From contig JAYMYS010000018.1 in NCBI GenBank assembly GCA_037954015.1, positions 1,983,001 to 2,047,000 on the forward strand: a stretch of DNA of 64,000 nucleotides. The letters are read 5' to 3'. How positions within the stretch are numbered: the stretch's first letter is position 1; every line of letters begins with the position of its first letter. Positions 36,501 to 46,599 of this stretch are shown piece by piece. The position numbers were made by a program, and so were the translations under genes. The notes under the pieces are model-generated. The model did no database searches, was not told the origin of the DNA, and worked only from the letters and a program-made list of their open reading frames with translations. This stretch comes from Psophocarpus tetragonolobus. Taxonomy: Eukaryota > Streptophyta > Magnoliopsida > Fabales > Fabaceae.

Positions 36501-39041
36501 AAGTGGAAGCTGGAGGAGAAGAGAAAGAAGAAGAAGAAGTGTAAGCATAAGATTTGGGGGAAGGAGAAGAAGACGAAGAGCAACAATGGGAAGCAACAGA
36601 AGTGGGGGATGGAGAAAAAGAGGAAGGAGAAGACAGAAAGGAAAGAAGAAGAAGTTATTGAAGGAGAAGAAATGGAAGAAGAGGAAGAAGAAGAAGTGTA
36701 AGCAGAAGAAGCGGAAGAAGGAGACGAAAATGAAATAAAACAACAAGTAGAAGTAGAAGAAGTGGTAGAAGGAGAGAATAAGACGAATAGGAGGAAGTAG
36801 TGGAATGAAAGGAGAACGGGAGGAGGAAGAAGAGGTGGCAGAAGGAGAAGAAGAGGAAGAAGAAGTGGTGTAAGAACGAGAAGAAAAGGAAGAAGTGCAA
36901 GAGGAAGAAGGAGAACAATACGAAGAAGTAGAAGTGGAAGAATGAGAAAAAGAGGAGGAAGAAGAAGCAATGGAAGGAAAGGGGATGAAGAAGGAGTGGA
37001 ACAAGGAGGAGAAGAAGAAGGGGACGAAGAAGAAGTAGTGTAGGCAGAAGAACGGCAAGAAGGAGAAGAGAGGGAAGAAGAAGAAGAAGTGGATGTAGTA
37101 AAAGTGGAAGAAGGTGAACAAGAGGAAGAAGAAGAAGTAGTTGAAGGAGTGGAGATGATGGAGAAGAAGTGGAAGAAGGAGAACAAGAGGTAGTAGAAAT
37201 GCAAGTGGAAACAGAAGAAGGAGAAAAAGAGGGATATGACGAAGGAAAGGAAGAAGAAGAAGGATATGAAGAGGAAGAAAAGAAAGGAAAGGAGAGGATG
37301 AACAAGAAGTGGAAGAAAGAGAAAAAGAGGAGGCATGAGAAGTGGAAGAAAGATAAAAAGAGGAAGAAGAAGGAGAGTAACTAGAAGAAGTGGAAGAAGG
37401 AGAAGAAAAGGAAGAAGAAGAAGATGTGGAAAGTGAAGAAGTTGAAGAAGGTGAACAAGAGGAGGAAGAAGAAGTAGTGGAAGGAGGTGAGATGAAGAAG
37501 AAGATAAGAAGAGGAAGAAGAAGGAGAGTAACTAGAAGAAGTGGAAGAAGGAGAAGAAAAGGAAGAAGAAGAAGATGTGGAAAGTGAAGAAGTTAAAGAA
37601 GGTGAACAAGAGGAGGAAGAAGAAGTAGTGCAAGGAGGTGAGATGACGAAGAAGAAGTTGTGGAAGTCGAAGAAATCTAAGAAGAGGAAAAAGAAGAAGT
37701 GTAAGCAGAAGAAGCGGAAGAAGGAAAAAAAAATGAAAAAGAACAACAAGTAGAAGTAGAAGAAGTGGTAGAAGGAGAGAATAAGAGGAATAGGAGGAAG
37801 TAGTGGAATGAAAGGAGATGAAGAAGAAGAAGGGGAAGAAGGAGAACGGGAGGAGGGAGAAGAGGTGGCAGAAGGAGAAGAAGAGGAAGAAGAAGCTGTG
37901 GAAGAACGAGAGGAAAAGCAAGAAGTGCAAGTGGAAGAAGGAGAACAATAGGAAGAAGAAGTGCAAGAAGGAGGAGAAGAAGAAGGGGAGGAAGAAGAAG
38001 TTGTGCAGGCAGAAGAAGGGCAAGAAGGAGAAGAGAGGGAAGAAGAAGAACAAGTGGATGTAGTAGAGGTGGAAGAATGTGAATAAGAGGAAGAAGAAGA
38101 AGTAGTTTAAAAAGTGTGAATTATGCAGAAGAAGTAGATGAAAGAGAACAAGAAGTAGAAATGCAAGTGGAAGCAGAAGAAGGAGAAAAAGCGGGATATG
38201 ACAAAGGAAAGGAAGAAGGAGAAGGAGATGAAGAAGAAGAAAAGAAAGGAAAGGAGAGGATGAAGAAGAAGAAGTGGAAGAAAGTGAACAAGAGGAGGCA
38301 GGAGAAGTGGAAGAAAGATAAGAAGAGGAAGAAGAAGGAGGGTAAGTAGAAGAAGTGAAAGAAGGGGTAGAAAAGGAAGATGAACAAGATATGGAAAGTG
38401 AAGAAGGTGAAGAAGAGGAGGAAGAAGAAGTAGTGGAAGGCGGTGAGATGAAGAAGAAGAATTGGAACAAGGAGAAAAGGAGGAAAAGGAAGAAGGAGGG
38501 GAAGGGAAGGGAAGAAGAACCAGAAGAAGTGGAATCTGGAGGAGAAGAGGAAGAACAAGAAGAAGTGTAAGTATAAGATTTGGGGGAAGGAGAAGAAGAG
38601 GAAGAGCAACAATGGGAAGCCACAAAAGTGGGGGATGGAGAAAAAAAGGAAGGAGAAGACGTAAAGGAAAGAACAAGAAGTTGTGGAGGGAGAAGAAATG
38701 GAAGAAGAGGAAGAAGAAGAAGTGTAAGCAGAAGAAGCGAAAGAAGGAGACGAAAACGAAGAAGAACAACAAGGAGAAGTAGAAGAAGTGGTAGAAGGAA
38801 AGAATGAGAGGAATAGGAGGAAGTAGTGGAATGAAAGGAGATGAAGAAGAAGTGGAAGAAGGAGAACGGGAGGAGGGAGAAGAGGTGGTAGAAGGAGAAG
38901 AAGAAGAAGTGGCAGAATGAGAAGAAAAGGAAGAAGTGCTAGTGGAAGAAGGAGAGCAATAGGAAGAAGAAGAAGAAATGGAAGAATGAGAAAAAGAGAA
39001 GGAAGAAGAAGCAATGGAAGGAAAGGAAGAAGAAGTGGAAG
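30519..39041 (+). repeat. Polypurine array, left arm last block
   Basis: This block is purine-rich on the + strand with the same landmark order as the rest of the left arm. The GAGTAACTAG landmark recurs near 31906, 33029, 34124, 34890, 35592, 36303, 37372 and 37526, so units range from about 150 bp to 1.1 kb. A full unit can be followed from about 33029 to 34124. There is no gene. The block stops abruptly at about 39041 against the truncated LTR of element C. Confidence 0.92.
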
Positions 39042-39047
39042 AACAAA
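39036..39047. other. Array polarity switch / rearrangement breakpoint
   Basis: To the left the + strand is polypurine, and right of element C (from 40788) it is polypyrimidine. At about 39041/39042 the array meets element C 118 bp inside its 3' LTR: the base matching 40411 of the intact LTR is at 39042. The LTR terminus and any left target duplication are missing. A short AAC lies at the join. This marks a rearrangement junction, not an insertion site. Confidence 0.85.
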
Positions 39048-39418
39048 AAGATAGATGACACCACTTCCAAGGATGAAAGATAAGTCATATGACGCCACAA
39101 GGGTGGTGATTTACCCTTGATAAGTCTAGGAGAACGCCACAAGGAAAAATTCGTTGATAAGTTCTAAAGAGAAATTCATCTCTCACAAAAGGGTAAAACC
39201 CAAATATAATTTCACTAATTCGATCGTTCTCTTTAGAGTACAATTCAGCCCCTATTTATAGAATTAGGTGACTGTTCAAAATCGTAACTCCCAAAAGAAA
39301 AATTAAATACTCTATTATCACACAATTATCACACATGATTAATTGCATGTTACATTAATTCCTAAATTAATGAAACGTTACAAAAAATGAAAAGTCATTG
39401 TCTTCGGCATTCACATCA
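39042..39418 (-). repeat. Truncated 3' LTR of element C
   Basis: These are the last 377 bp (in + orientation) of a 495-bp LTR, ending ATTCACATCA. The first 118 bp, including the TGATATAAATCC terminus, are missing. Confidence 0.92.
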
Positions 39419-39431
39419 TTCCCTCCTTCTT
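39419..39431 (-). other. Polypurine tract of element C
   Basis: The - strand reads AAGAAGGAGGGAA next to the 3' LTR. Here the old pol frame around it is clear: DSRTNLFEEGGND followed by VNAED inside the LTR. Confidence 0.9.
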
Positions 39432-39507
39432 CGAAAAGATTCGTCCTCGAATCTATGACTTTATTTTCCTATCAATTTTATTCACTTATAATTTAAAATA
39501 AACAAAA

Positions 39508-40257
39508 TCAACCTCCAGGATCAAATGTAACTTGTAAAAATTCATGCATTAAAGAAGTTTTCCTTTTTGGTTTCCAAACCCAAACATTGGAATCAAGAGG
39601 AATTATTCTTTTAAAATAAACTTGTGCATTTTCTTCGGGAGTTTTAACCTCAACAATGTACTGAATGTACAATGACTCTAGAAAAGGGATATCCACATTT
39701 TTCTTCCTCAAATATGGCAATTTGTGGGTTGTATTCTCATGGTCCTGTGCATTCAAAACACCAATAAAAGAAGAAAAATCATTAGCAGTTTTTATTTTAA
39801 CGTTCTTTTTGTCTCTTTCTCTTTGCTTTTCTCTCTCTTCCTCTTCACTCTTTTCTTTTTCTATTTTTCTCTTTTCTTCTCTGTCTTTTTCTATTTTCTC
39901 CTTCAACTTAAGTTGATCATCACAAACTTCACTTGGTGTCAGAAATTTCAAATTAAGTTTGCGTCCTTCATGTACCAAAGAAACTGAAAGTCTTTCATAA
40001 TTTATCCTTTTACCCTGCAACCAAGGTTTCCCTAAAAGAAAATGACATGAGTCCATGGGAGCAATATCGCATGTCACTTCATCCACGAATTTTCCAACAG
40101 TGAATTTAAACTTAGTTTGTCTAGGATGAAGACTCGTCGATAAGTTGAGTTTATTCACCAATCTTTCGCTCACGACGTTGCTACAGGCTCCTCCATCAAC
40201 TGCAAATAAACACAAATGACCTTCGATTAAACACCTTGTATAAAAAATATCCACCAT
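39508..40257 (-). CDS. Protease-like/unknown protein of element C
   Basis: This open frame of 249 residues is collinear with the protein of element B. It starts MVDIFYTRC just past the tRNA-binding site. The protease region keeps a better active-site core, VDGGACSN, close to the DGG form seen in many plant gypsy copies, followed by SERLVNKL, CDIAPMDSCHFLLGKPW. A Lys/Glu/Arg stretch follows near residues 117-151. The last roughly 100 residues (SFIGVLNAQDHEN onward, ending FDPGG) are conserved with B but unrecognised. The frame is intact. Reverse transcriptase and integrase are absent. Confidence 0.73.
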   Translation of the reverse strand: MVDIFYTRCLIEGHLCLFAVDGGACSNVVSERLVNKLNLSTSLHPRQTKFKFTVGKFVDEVTCDIAPMDSCHFLLGKPWLQGKRINYERLSVSLVHEGRKLNLKFLTPSEVCDDQLKLKEKIEKDREEKRKIEKEKSEEEEREKQRERDKKNVKIKTANDFSSFIGVLNAQDHENTTHKLPYLRKKNVDIPFLESLYIQYIVEVKTPEENAQVYFKRIIPLDSNVWVWKPKRKTSLMHEFLQVTFDPGG

Positions 40258-40278
40258 AGTTTCAAACCTAGAGCCGAA

Positions 40279-40290
40279 GCTCTGATACCA
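40279..40290 (-). other. Primer-binding site of element C
   Basis: TGGTATCAGAGC on the - strand, two bases inside the 5' LTR, is complementary to initiator tRNA-Met. Confidence 0.93.
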
Positions 40291-40292
40291 AC

Positions 40293-40787
40293 TGATATAA
40301 ATCCAGAGGGGTTGGATTCGTTTTGCGGATCTATCTAGGTTGGAAGGTAATAAGTTAACAAAACAATAAGAATTGGGAAAACAAGAAAATGGAAAGGATG
40401 AAAATGGTTTAACGAAAAGATAGATGACGCCACTTCCAAGGATGGAAGATAAGTCATATGACGCCACAAGGGTGGTTATTTACCCTTGATAAGTCTAGGA
40501 GAACACCACAAGGAAAAATTCGTTGATAAGTTCTAAAGAGAAATTCATCTCTAACAAAACGGTAAAACCCAAATATAATTTCACTAATTCAATCGTTCTC
40601 TTTAGAGTACAATTCAACCCCTATTTATAGAATTAGGTGACTATTCAAAATCGTAACTCCCAAAAGAAAAATTAAATACTCTATTATCACACAATTATCA
40701 CACATGATTAATTGCATGTTACATTAATTCCTAAATCAATGAAACGTTACAAAAAATGAAAAGTCATTGTCTTTGGCATTCACATCA
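40293..40787 (-). repeat. 5' LTR of element C
   Basis: This is a complete 495-bp LTR with ends TGATATAAATCC and ATTCACATCA. A TATAAATA box on the - strand is at 40622-40629. Confidence 0.95.
40622..40629 (-). promoter_or_regulatory. TATA box in 5' LTR of element C
   Basis: TATAAATA on the - strand, at the position conserved in A, B and C. Confidence 0.58.
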
Positions 40788-43700
40788 CTTCCACTTCTTC
40801 TCTATCCTCTCCTTTCGTTTCTTTTCTTCCTCTTCATCTCCTTCTTGTTCTTCCTTTCCTTTGTCATATCCCTCTTTTTCTCCTTCTTCTGCTTCCACTT
40901 GCATTTCTACCTCTTGTTCTCCTTCTTCCACTTCTTCTCCATCATCCCCACTCCTTCAACTACTTCTTCTTCTTCCTCTTGTACACCTTCTTCCACTTCT
41001 ACTACATCCACTTGTTCTTCTTCTTCCCTCTCTTCTCCTTCTTGCCCTTCTTCTGCCTACACTATTTCTTCTTCCTCCCCTTCTTCTTCTCCTCCTTGTT
41101 CCACTTCTTCTTCATCCCCTTTCCTTCCATTACTTCTTCTTCCTCCTCTTTTTCTCATTCTTCCACTTCTTCTTCTTCCTCTTCTTCTCCTTCTGCCACC
41201 TCTTCTCCCTCCTCCCGTTCTCCTTCTTCCACTTCTTCTTCTTCATCTCCTTTCATTCCACTACTTCCTCCTATTCCTCTTATTGTCTCCTTTTACCACC
41301 TCTTCTACTTCTACTTGTTGTTCTTCTTCATTTTCGTCTCCTTCTTCCGCTTCTTTTGCTTACACTTATTCTTCTTCCTATTCTTCCATTTCTTCTCCTT
41401 CCACAACTTTTTCTTCTTTCCTTTCCGTCTTCTCCTTCCTCTTTTTCTCCATCTCCCACTTCTGTTGCTTCCCATTGTTGCTCTTCCTCTTCTTCTCCTT
41501 CCCCCAAATCTTATGCTTACACTTCTTCTTCTTCTTCCTCTTCTCCTCCAGATTCCACTTCTTCTGCTTCTTCTTCCCTTCCCTTCCCCTCCTTCTTCCT
41601 TTTCCTACTTTTCTCCTTGTTCCAATTCTTCTTCTTCATCTCACCTCCTTCCACTACTTCTTCTTCCTCCTCTTGTTCACGTTCTTCAACTTCTTGACTT
41701 TCCACATCTTCTTCTTCTTCCTTTTCTTCTCCTTCTTCCACTTCTTCTAGTTACCCTCCTTCTTCTTCCTCTTCTTATCTTTCTTCCACTTCTCCTGCCT
41801 CATCTTGTTCTCTTTCTTCCACTTCTTCTCCATCCTCTCCTTTCCTTTCTTTTCTTCCTCTTCATCTCCTTCTTGTTCTTCCTTTCCTTTGTCATATCCC
41901 TCTTTTTCTCCTTCTTCTGCTTCCACTTGCATTTCTACCTCTTGTTCTCCTTCTCCCACTTCTTCTCCATCATCCCCATTCCATCAACTACTTCTTCTTC
42001 TTCCTCTTGTTCACCTTCTTCCACTTCTACTACATCCACTTGTTCTTCTTCTTCCCTCTCTTCTCCTTCTTGCCCTTCTTCTGCCTACACTATTTCTTCT
42101 TCCTCCCCTTCTTCTTCTCCTCCCTGTTCCACTTCTTCTTCATCCCCTTTCCTTCCATTGCTTCTTCTTCCTCCTCTTTTTCTCATTCTTCCACTTCTTC
42201 TTCTTCCTCTTCTTCTCCTTCTGCCACCTCTTCTCCCTCCTCCCGTTCTCCTTCTTCCACTTCTTCTTCTTCATCTCCTTTCATTCCACTACTTCCTCCT
42301 ATTCCTCTTATTGTCTCCTTTTACCACCTCTTCTACTTCTACTTGTTGTTCTTCTTCATTTTCGTCTCCTTCTTCCGCTTCTTTTGCTTACACTTGTTCT
42401 TCTTCCTATTCTTCCATTTCTTCTCCTTCCACAACTTTTTCTTCTTTCCTTTCCGTCTTCTCCTTCCTCTTTTTCTCCATCTCCCACTTCTGTTGCTTCC
42501 CATTGTTGCTCTTCCTCTTCTTCTTCTTCCTCTTCTCCTCCAGATTCCACTTCTTCTGCTTCTTCTTCCCTTCCCTTCCCCTCCTTCTTCCTTTTCCTAC
42601 TTTTCTCCTTGTTCCAATTCTTCTTCTTCATCTCACCTCCTTCCACTACTTCTTCTTCCTCCTCTTGTTCACGTTCTTCAACTTCTTGACTTTCCACATC
42701 TTCTTCTTCTTCCTTTTCTTCTCCTTCTTCCACTTCTTCTAGTTACCCTCCTTCTTCTTCCTCTTCTTATCTTTCTTCCACTTCTCCTGCCTCATCTTGT
42801 TCTCTTTCTTCCACTTCTTCTCCATCCTCTCCTTTCCTTTCTTTTCTTCCTCTTCATCTCCTTCTTGTTCTTCCTTTCCTTTGTCATATCCCTCTTTTTC
42901 TCCTTCTTCTGCTTCCACTTGCATTTCTACCTCTTTTTCTCCTTCTCCCACTTCTTCTCCATCATCCCCATTCCATCAACTACTTCTTCTTCTTCCTCTT
43001 GTTCACCTTCTTCCACTTCTACTACATCCACTTGTTCTTCTTCTTCCCTCTCTTCTCCTTCTTGCCCTTCTTCTGCCTACACTATTTCTTCTTCCTCCCC
43101 TTCTTCTTCTCCTCCTTGTTCCACTTCTTCTTCATCCCCTTTCCTTCCATTGCTTCTTCTTCCTCCTCTTTTTCTCATTCTTCCACTTTTTCTTCTTCCT
43201 CTTCTTCTCCTTCTGCCACCTCTTCTCCCTCCTCCCGTTCTCCTTCTTCCACTTCTTCTTCTTCATCTCCTTTCATTCCACTACTTCCTCCTATTCCTCT
43301 TATTCTCTCCTTTTACCACTTCTTCTACTTTTATTTGTTGTTCTTCTTCATTTTCGTCTCCTTCTTCCGCTTCTTTTGCTTACACTTGTTCTTCTTCCTA
43401 TTCTTCCATTTCTTCTCCTTCCACAACTTCTTCTTCTTTCCTTTCTGTCTTCTCCTTCCTCTTTTTCTCCATCCCCCACTTCTGTTGCGTCCCATTGTTG
43501 CTCTTCCTCTTCTTCTCCTTCCCCCAAATCTTATGCTTACACTTCTTCTTCTTCATCCTCTTCTCCTCCAGATTCCACTTCTTCTACTTCTTCTTCCCTT
43601 CCCTTCCCCTCCTTCTTCCTTTTCCTCCTTTTCTCCTTGTTCCAATTCTTCTCCTTCCTCTTTTTCTCCTTCTTATGCTTCCACTTGCATTTCTACCTCT

Positions 43701-45851
43701 TGTTCTCCTTCTTCCACTTCTTCTCCATCATCCCCACTCCTTCAACTACTTCTTCTTCTTCCTCTTGTTCACCTTCTTCCACTTCTACTACATCCCCTTG
43801 TTCTTCTTCTTCCCTCTCTTCTCCTTCTTGCCCTTCTTCTGCCTACACTATTTCTTCTTCCTCCCCTTCTTCTTCTCCTCCTTGTTCCACTTGTTCTTCA
43901 TCCCCTTTCCTTCCATTGCTTCTTCTTCCTCCTCTTTTTCTCATTCTTCCACTTCTTCTTCTTCCTCTTCTTCCATTTCTTCTTCTTCCACAACTTCTTC
44001 TTCTTTCCTTTCCGTCTTCTCCTTCCTGTTTTTCTCCATCCCCCACTTCTGTTACTTCCCATTGTTGCTCTTCCTCTTCTTCTCCTTCCCCCGAATCTTA
44101 TGCTTCCACTTCTTCTGCGTCTTCCTATTGTTCTCCTTCTTCCACTTGCACATCTTCCTTTTCTTCTCGTTCTACCACTTCCTCTTCTTCCTCTTCTTCT
44201 TCATCCACTTGCTCTTCTTCTCCTTCTGCCACCTCTTCTCCCTCATCCCGTTCTCCTTCTTCCACTTCTTCTTCTTCATCCCCTTTCATTCCACTACTTC
44301 CTGCAATTCCGCTTATTCTCTCCTTCTACCACTTATTCTACTTCTACTTGTTGTTCTTCTTCATTTTCGTCTCCTTCTTCTGCTTCTTCTGCTTACACTT
44401 GTTGTTCTTCCTCTTCTTCCATTTCTTCTCTTTCAACAACTTCTTCTTCTTTCCTTTTCGTCTTTTCCTTCCTCTTTTTCTCCATCCCCCACTTCTGTTG
44501 CTTCCCATTGTTGCTCTTCCTCTTCTTCTCTCCTTCCCCCAAATCTTATGCTTACACTTCTTCTTCTTCCTCTTCTCCTCCAGATTACACTTCTTCTGCT
44601 TCTTCTTCCCTTCCCTTCCCCTCCTTCTTCCTTTTCCTCCTTTTCTCCTTGTTCCAATTCTTCTTCTTCATCTCACCTCCTTCCACTACTTCTTCTTCCT
44701 GCTCTTTTTCACCTTCTTCAACTTCTTCACTTTCCACATCTTCTTCTTTTTCCTTTTCTTCTCCTTCTTTCACTTCTTCTAATTACTCTCTTTCTTCTTC
44801 CTCTTCTTATCTTTCTTCCACTTCTCCTGCCTCCTCTTGTTCTCTTTCTTCCACTTCTTCTTCATCCTCTCCTTTCCTTCCTTTTCTTCCTCTTCATCTC
44901 CTTCTTCTTCTTCCTTTCCTTCGTCATATCCCTCTTTTTCTCCTTCTTCTGCTTCCACTTGCAATTCTACCTCTTGTTCTCCTTCTTCCACTTCTTCTCC
45001 ATCATCCCCACTCCTTCAACTACTTCTTCTTCTTCCTCTTGTTCACCTTCTTCCACTTCTACTACATCCACTTGTTCTTCTTCTTCCCTCTCTTCTCCTT
45101 CTTGCCCTTCTTCTGTCTACACTACTTCTTCTTCCTCCCCTTCTTCTTCTCCTCCTTGTTCCACTTCTTCTTCATCCCCTTTCCTTCCATTGCTTCTTCT
45201 TCCTTCGTTTTTTCTCATTCTTCCACTTCGTCTTCTTCTTCGTATTGTTCTCCTTCATCCACTTGCACTTCTTCCTTTTCTTCTCGTTCTACCACTTCTT
45301 CTTCTTCCTCTTCTTATCTTTCTTCCACTTCTCCTGCGTCTTCTTGTTCTCTTTCTTCCACTTCTTTTTCATCCTCTCCTTTCCTTTCTTTTCTTCTTCT
45401 TCATCTCCTTCTTCTTCTTCCTTTCCTTCGTCATATCCCTCTTTTTGTCCTTCTTCTGCTTCCACTTGCATTTCTACCTCTTGTTCTCCTTCTTCCACTT
45501 CTTCTCCATCATCCCAATTCCTTCAAGTAGTTCTTCTTCTTCCTCTTGTTCACCTTCTTCCACTTCTACTACATCCACTTGTTCTTCTTCTTCCCTCTCT
45601 TCTCCTTCTTGCCGTTCTTCTGCCTACACTACTTCTTCTTCCTCCCCTTCTTCTTCTCCTCCTTGTTCCACTTCTTCTTCATCCCCTTTCCTTCCATTGC
45701 TTCTTGTTCCTCCTCTTTTTCTCATCCTTCCACTTCTTCTTCTTCTTCCTATTGTTCTCCTTCTTCCACTTGCACTTCTTCCTTTTCTTCTCGTTCTTCC
45801 ACTTCTTCTTCTTCCTCTTCTTCTCCTTCTGCCACCTCTTCTCCCTCCTCC
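40788..45851 (-). repeat. Inverted polypurine array, right arm block 1
   Basis: This is the same satellite as the left arm but reversed: the + strand is polypyrimidine. The reverse complements of the landmarks are present, for example TTCTAGTTAC, CCCCCAAATCTTATGC, GTCATATCCC and CTACTACATCCAC. The frame from 42007 stays open for over 1,300 codons and even runs on into the LTR of element D, but this follows from the near-absence of A and G and is not evidence of a gene. Confidence 0.93.
40797..43660 (-). repeat. Tandem triplicate of about 1.0 kb
   Basis: Three consecutive units start at 40797, 41825 and 42817 (CTTCTC(C/T)ATCCTCTCC), spaced 1028 and 992 bp. The 36-bp difference is loss of the CCCCCAAATCTTATGC landmark segment from the second unit near 42.5 kb. 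All three share private variants such as TTTGTCATATCCC, TTCTTGTTCTTCC and GTTACCCTCC, which are rare elsewhere in the window. They are recent local duplicates. The right limit is approximate. Confidence 0.83.
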
Positions 45852-46594
45852 TGATGAGGACACAGCTACAAACAAAGACAGTAAGGTGCTTGAAGGACTT
45901 GGGACACCTATGACAAGGGCAAGAGCTAGGAAAGCAAGAGAAGCTTTACAACAAGTGGTAGCAACAATTCTGGAAGCTGTACCTAATGAAAAGGACATAG
46001 AGGCAAAATTAATTCAATGCATGGTCATCATTGAAGATTCATGAAATAGAGGATGTTGCTGCAAAGTTATTTTAATCAAAGTGGGTTTAATTAAATAAAG
46101 TTGTAAAAAGTGTTGGTACTGTTGTGTTATTTGCCATGCTTTAAAAACAGTTTATTTTAATTTTTCTTTTATTTTAAAGTGTTGAATTTTAGTGGTTGTC
46201 TAGTTTTCCTTCAGTGTGGCTGTTGCTTTTTCATATGCACTAGTAGGGAGGTTATTTAATAAATAAACCTCAATCAATGTTAGTAAATGGTGCATTTATT
46301 TCTTGGCTTTATGGAATTCCTATATGTATTGCATTTCAATGGAAATAGACAGAGTTGGCTTTGGATAAAACTTTTCTTGAGAGAGTGTATCTCCTAGGTT
46401 CTTGGCTGAACCAAGCTTGAGACTTATCAAGGGCCTTCCACCCCTTGTGGCGTCTTTGAGACTTATCTTCCTTTCCGAAAGTGGCGTCTCCCCCAAAACC
46501 ACCATCATCCCCAATTTTTACCTTTTTATTTTCCATTCTAACAAATAGTCCTAATCGGTCCGTTCTGAATTCGTGGAAAGGGGAATTCACATCA
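45852..46594 (+). mobile_element. Solo LTR D (Ty3/gypsy)
   Basis: This 743-bp LTR stands alone, begins TGATGAGGACAC and ends GAATTCACATCA. A perfect 5-bp target duplication CCTCC flanks it (45847-45851 and 46595-46599). No internal element sequence remains, so the copy most likely formed by recombination between two LTRs. The start of the LTR encodes the C-terminal tail of a pol protein on the + strand. After the stop codon at 46044 come AT-rich U3 sequence and then direct-repeat-like CTTATC and GTGGCGTC words near 46400-46490. It is a different family from E/G and from A/B/C but has the same ends. Confidence 0.93.
45853..46044 (+). pseudogene. LTR-encoded Pol C-terminal tail (D)
   Basis: This 63-codon tail begins DEDTATN, contains LEGLGTPMTRARARKAREAL and ends at a stop. 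It matches the tail of elements E and G (LGGPMTRAR-(R)-RAKEAIQQV), which identifies it as the end of a gypsy polyprotein that lies inside the 3' LTR. In this solo LTR it has no upstream pol. The pyrimidine array happens to be open in the same frame before it; that join is accidental. Confidence 0.8.
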
Positions 46595-46599
46595 CCTCC

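Larger units (their letters stand above)
39042..40787 (-). mobile_element. Non-autonomous LTR element C, 3' LTR truncated
   Basis: This is the third member of the A/B family, on the - strand: truncated 3' LTR (39042-39418), polypurine tract, 874-bp interior, tRNA-iMet site and complete 495-bp 5' LTR (40293-40787). The outer 118 bp of the 3' LTR are gone at the array polarity switch. The two LTRs differ at about 11 of 377 shared positions by eye. The 5' LTR end abuts CTTCC of the pyrimidine arm, which suggests that C inserted into the right arm before the join with the left arm was made. Confidence 0.93.

Noticed and set aside
40788..40792. CTTCC as target duplication of element C
   Set aside because: The left partner cannot be checked because the LTR end and its flank were lost at the rearrangement junction.
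42007..46044. Fusion gene joining a Ser/Leu/Phe-rich repeat protein to a gypsy Pol tail
   Set aside because: The tail begins exactly at the LTR start of solo LTR D, which has its own target duplication CCTCC. The shared frame is a chance result of an open array next to an LTR that starts in coding sequence.
46320..46590. Small - strand open frames in solo LTR D (64 and 84 codons)
   Set aside because: They lie wholly within LTR sequence, opposite to the element direction, with no recognisable domain.
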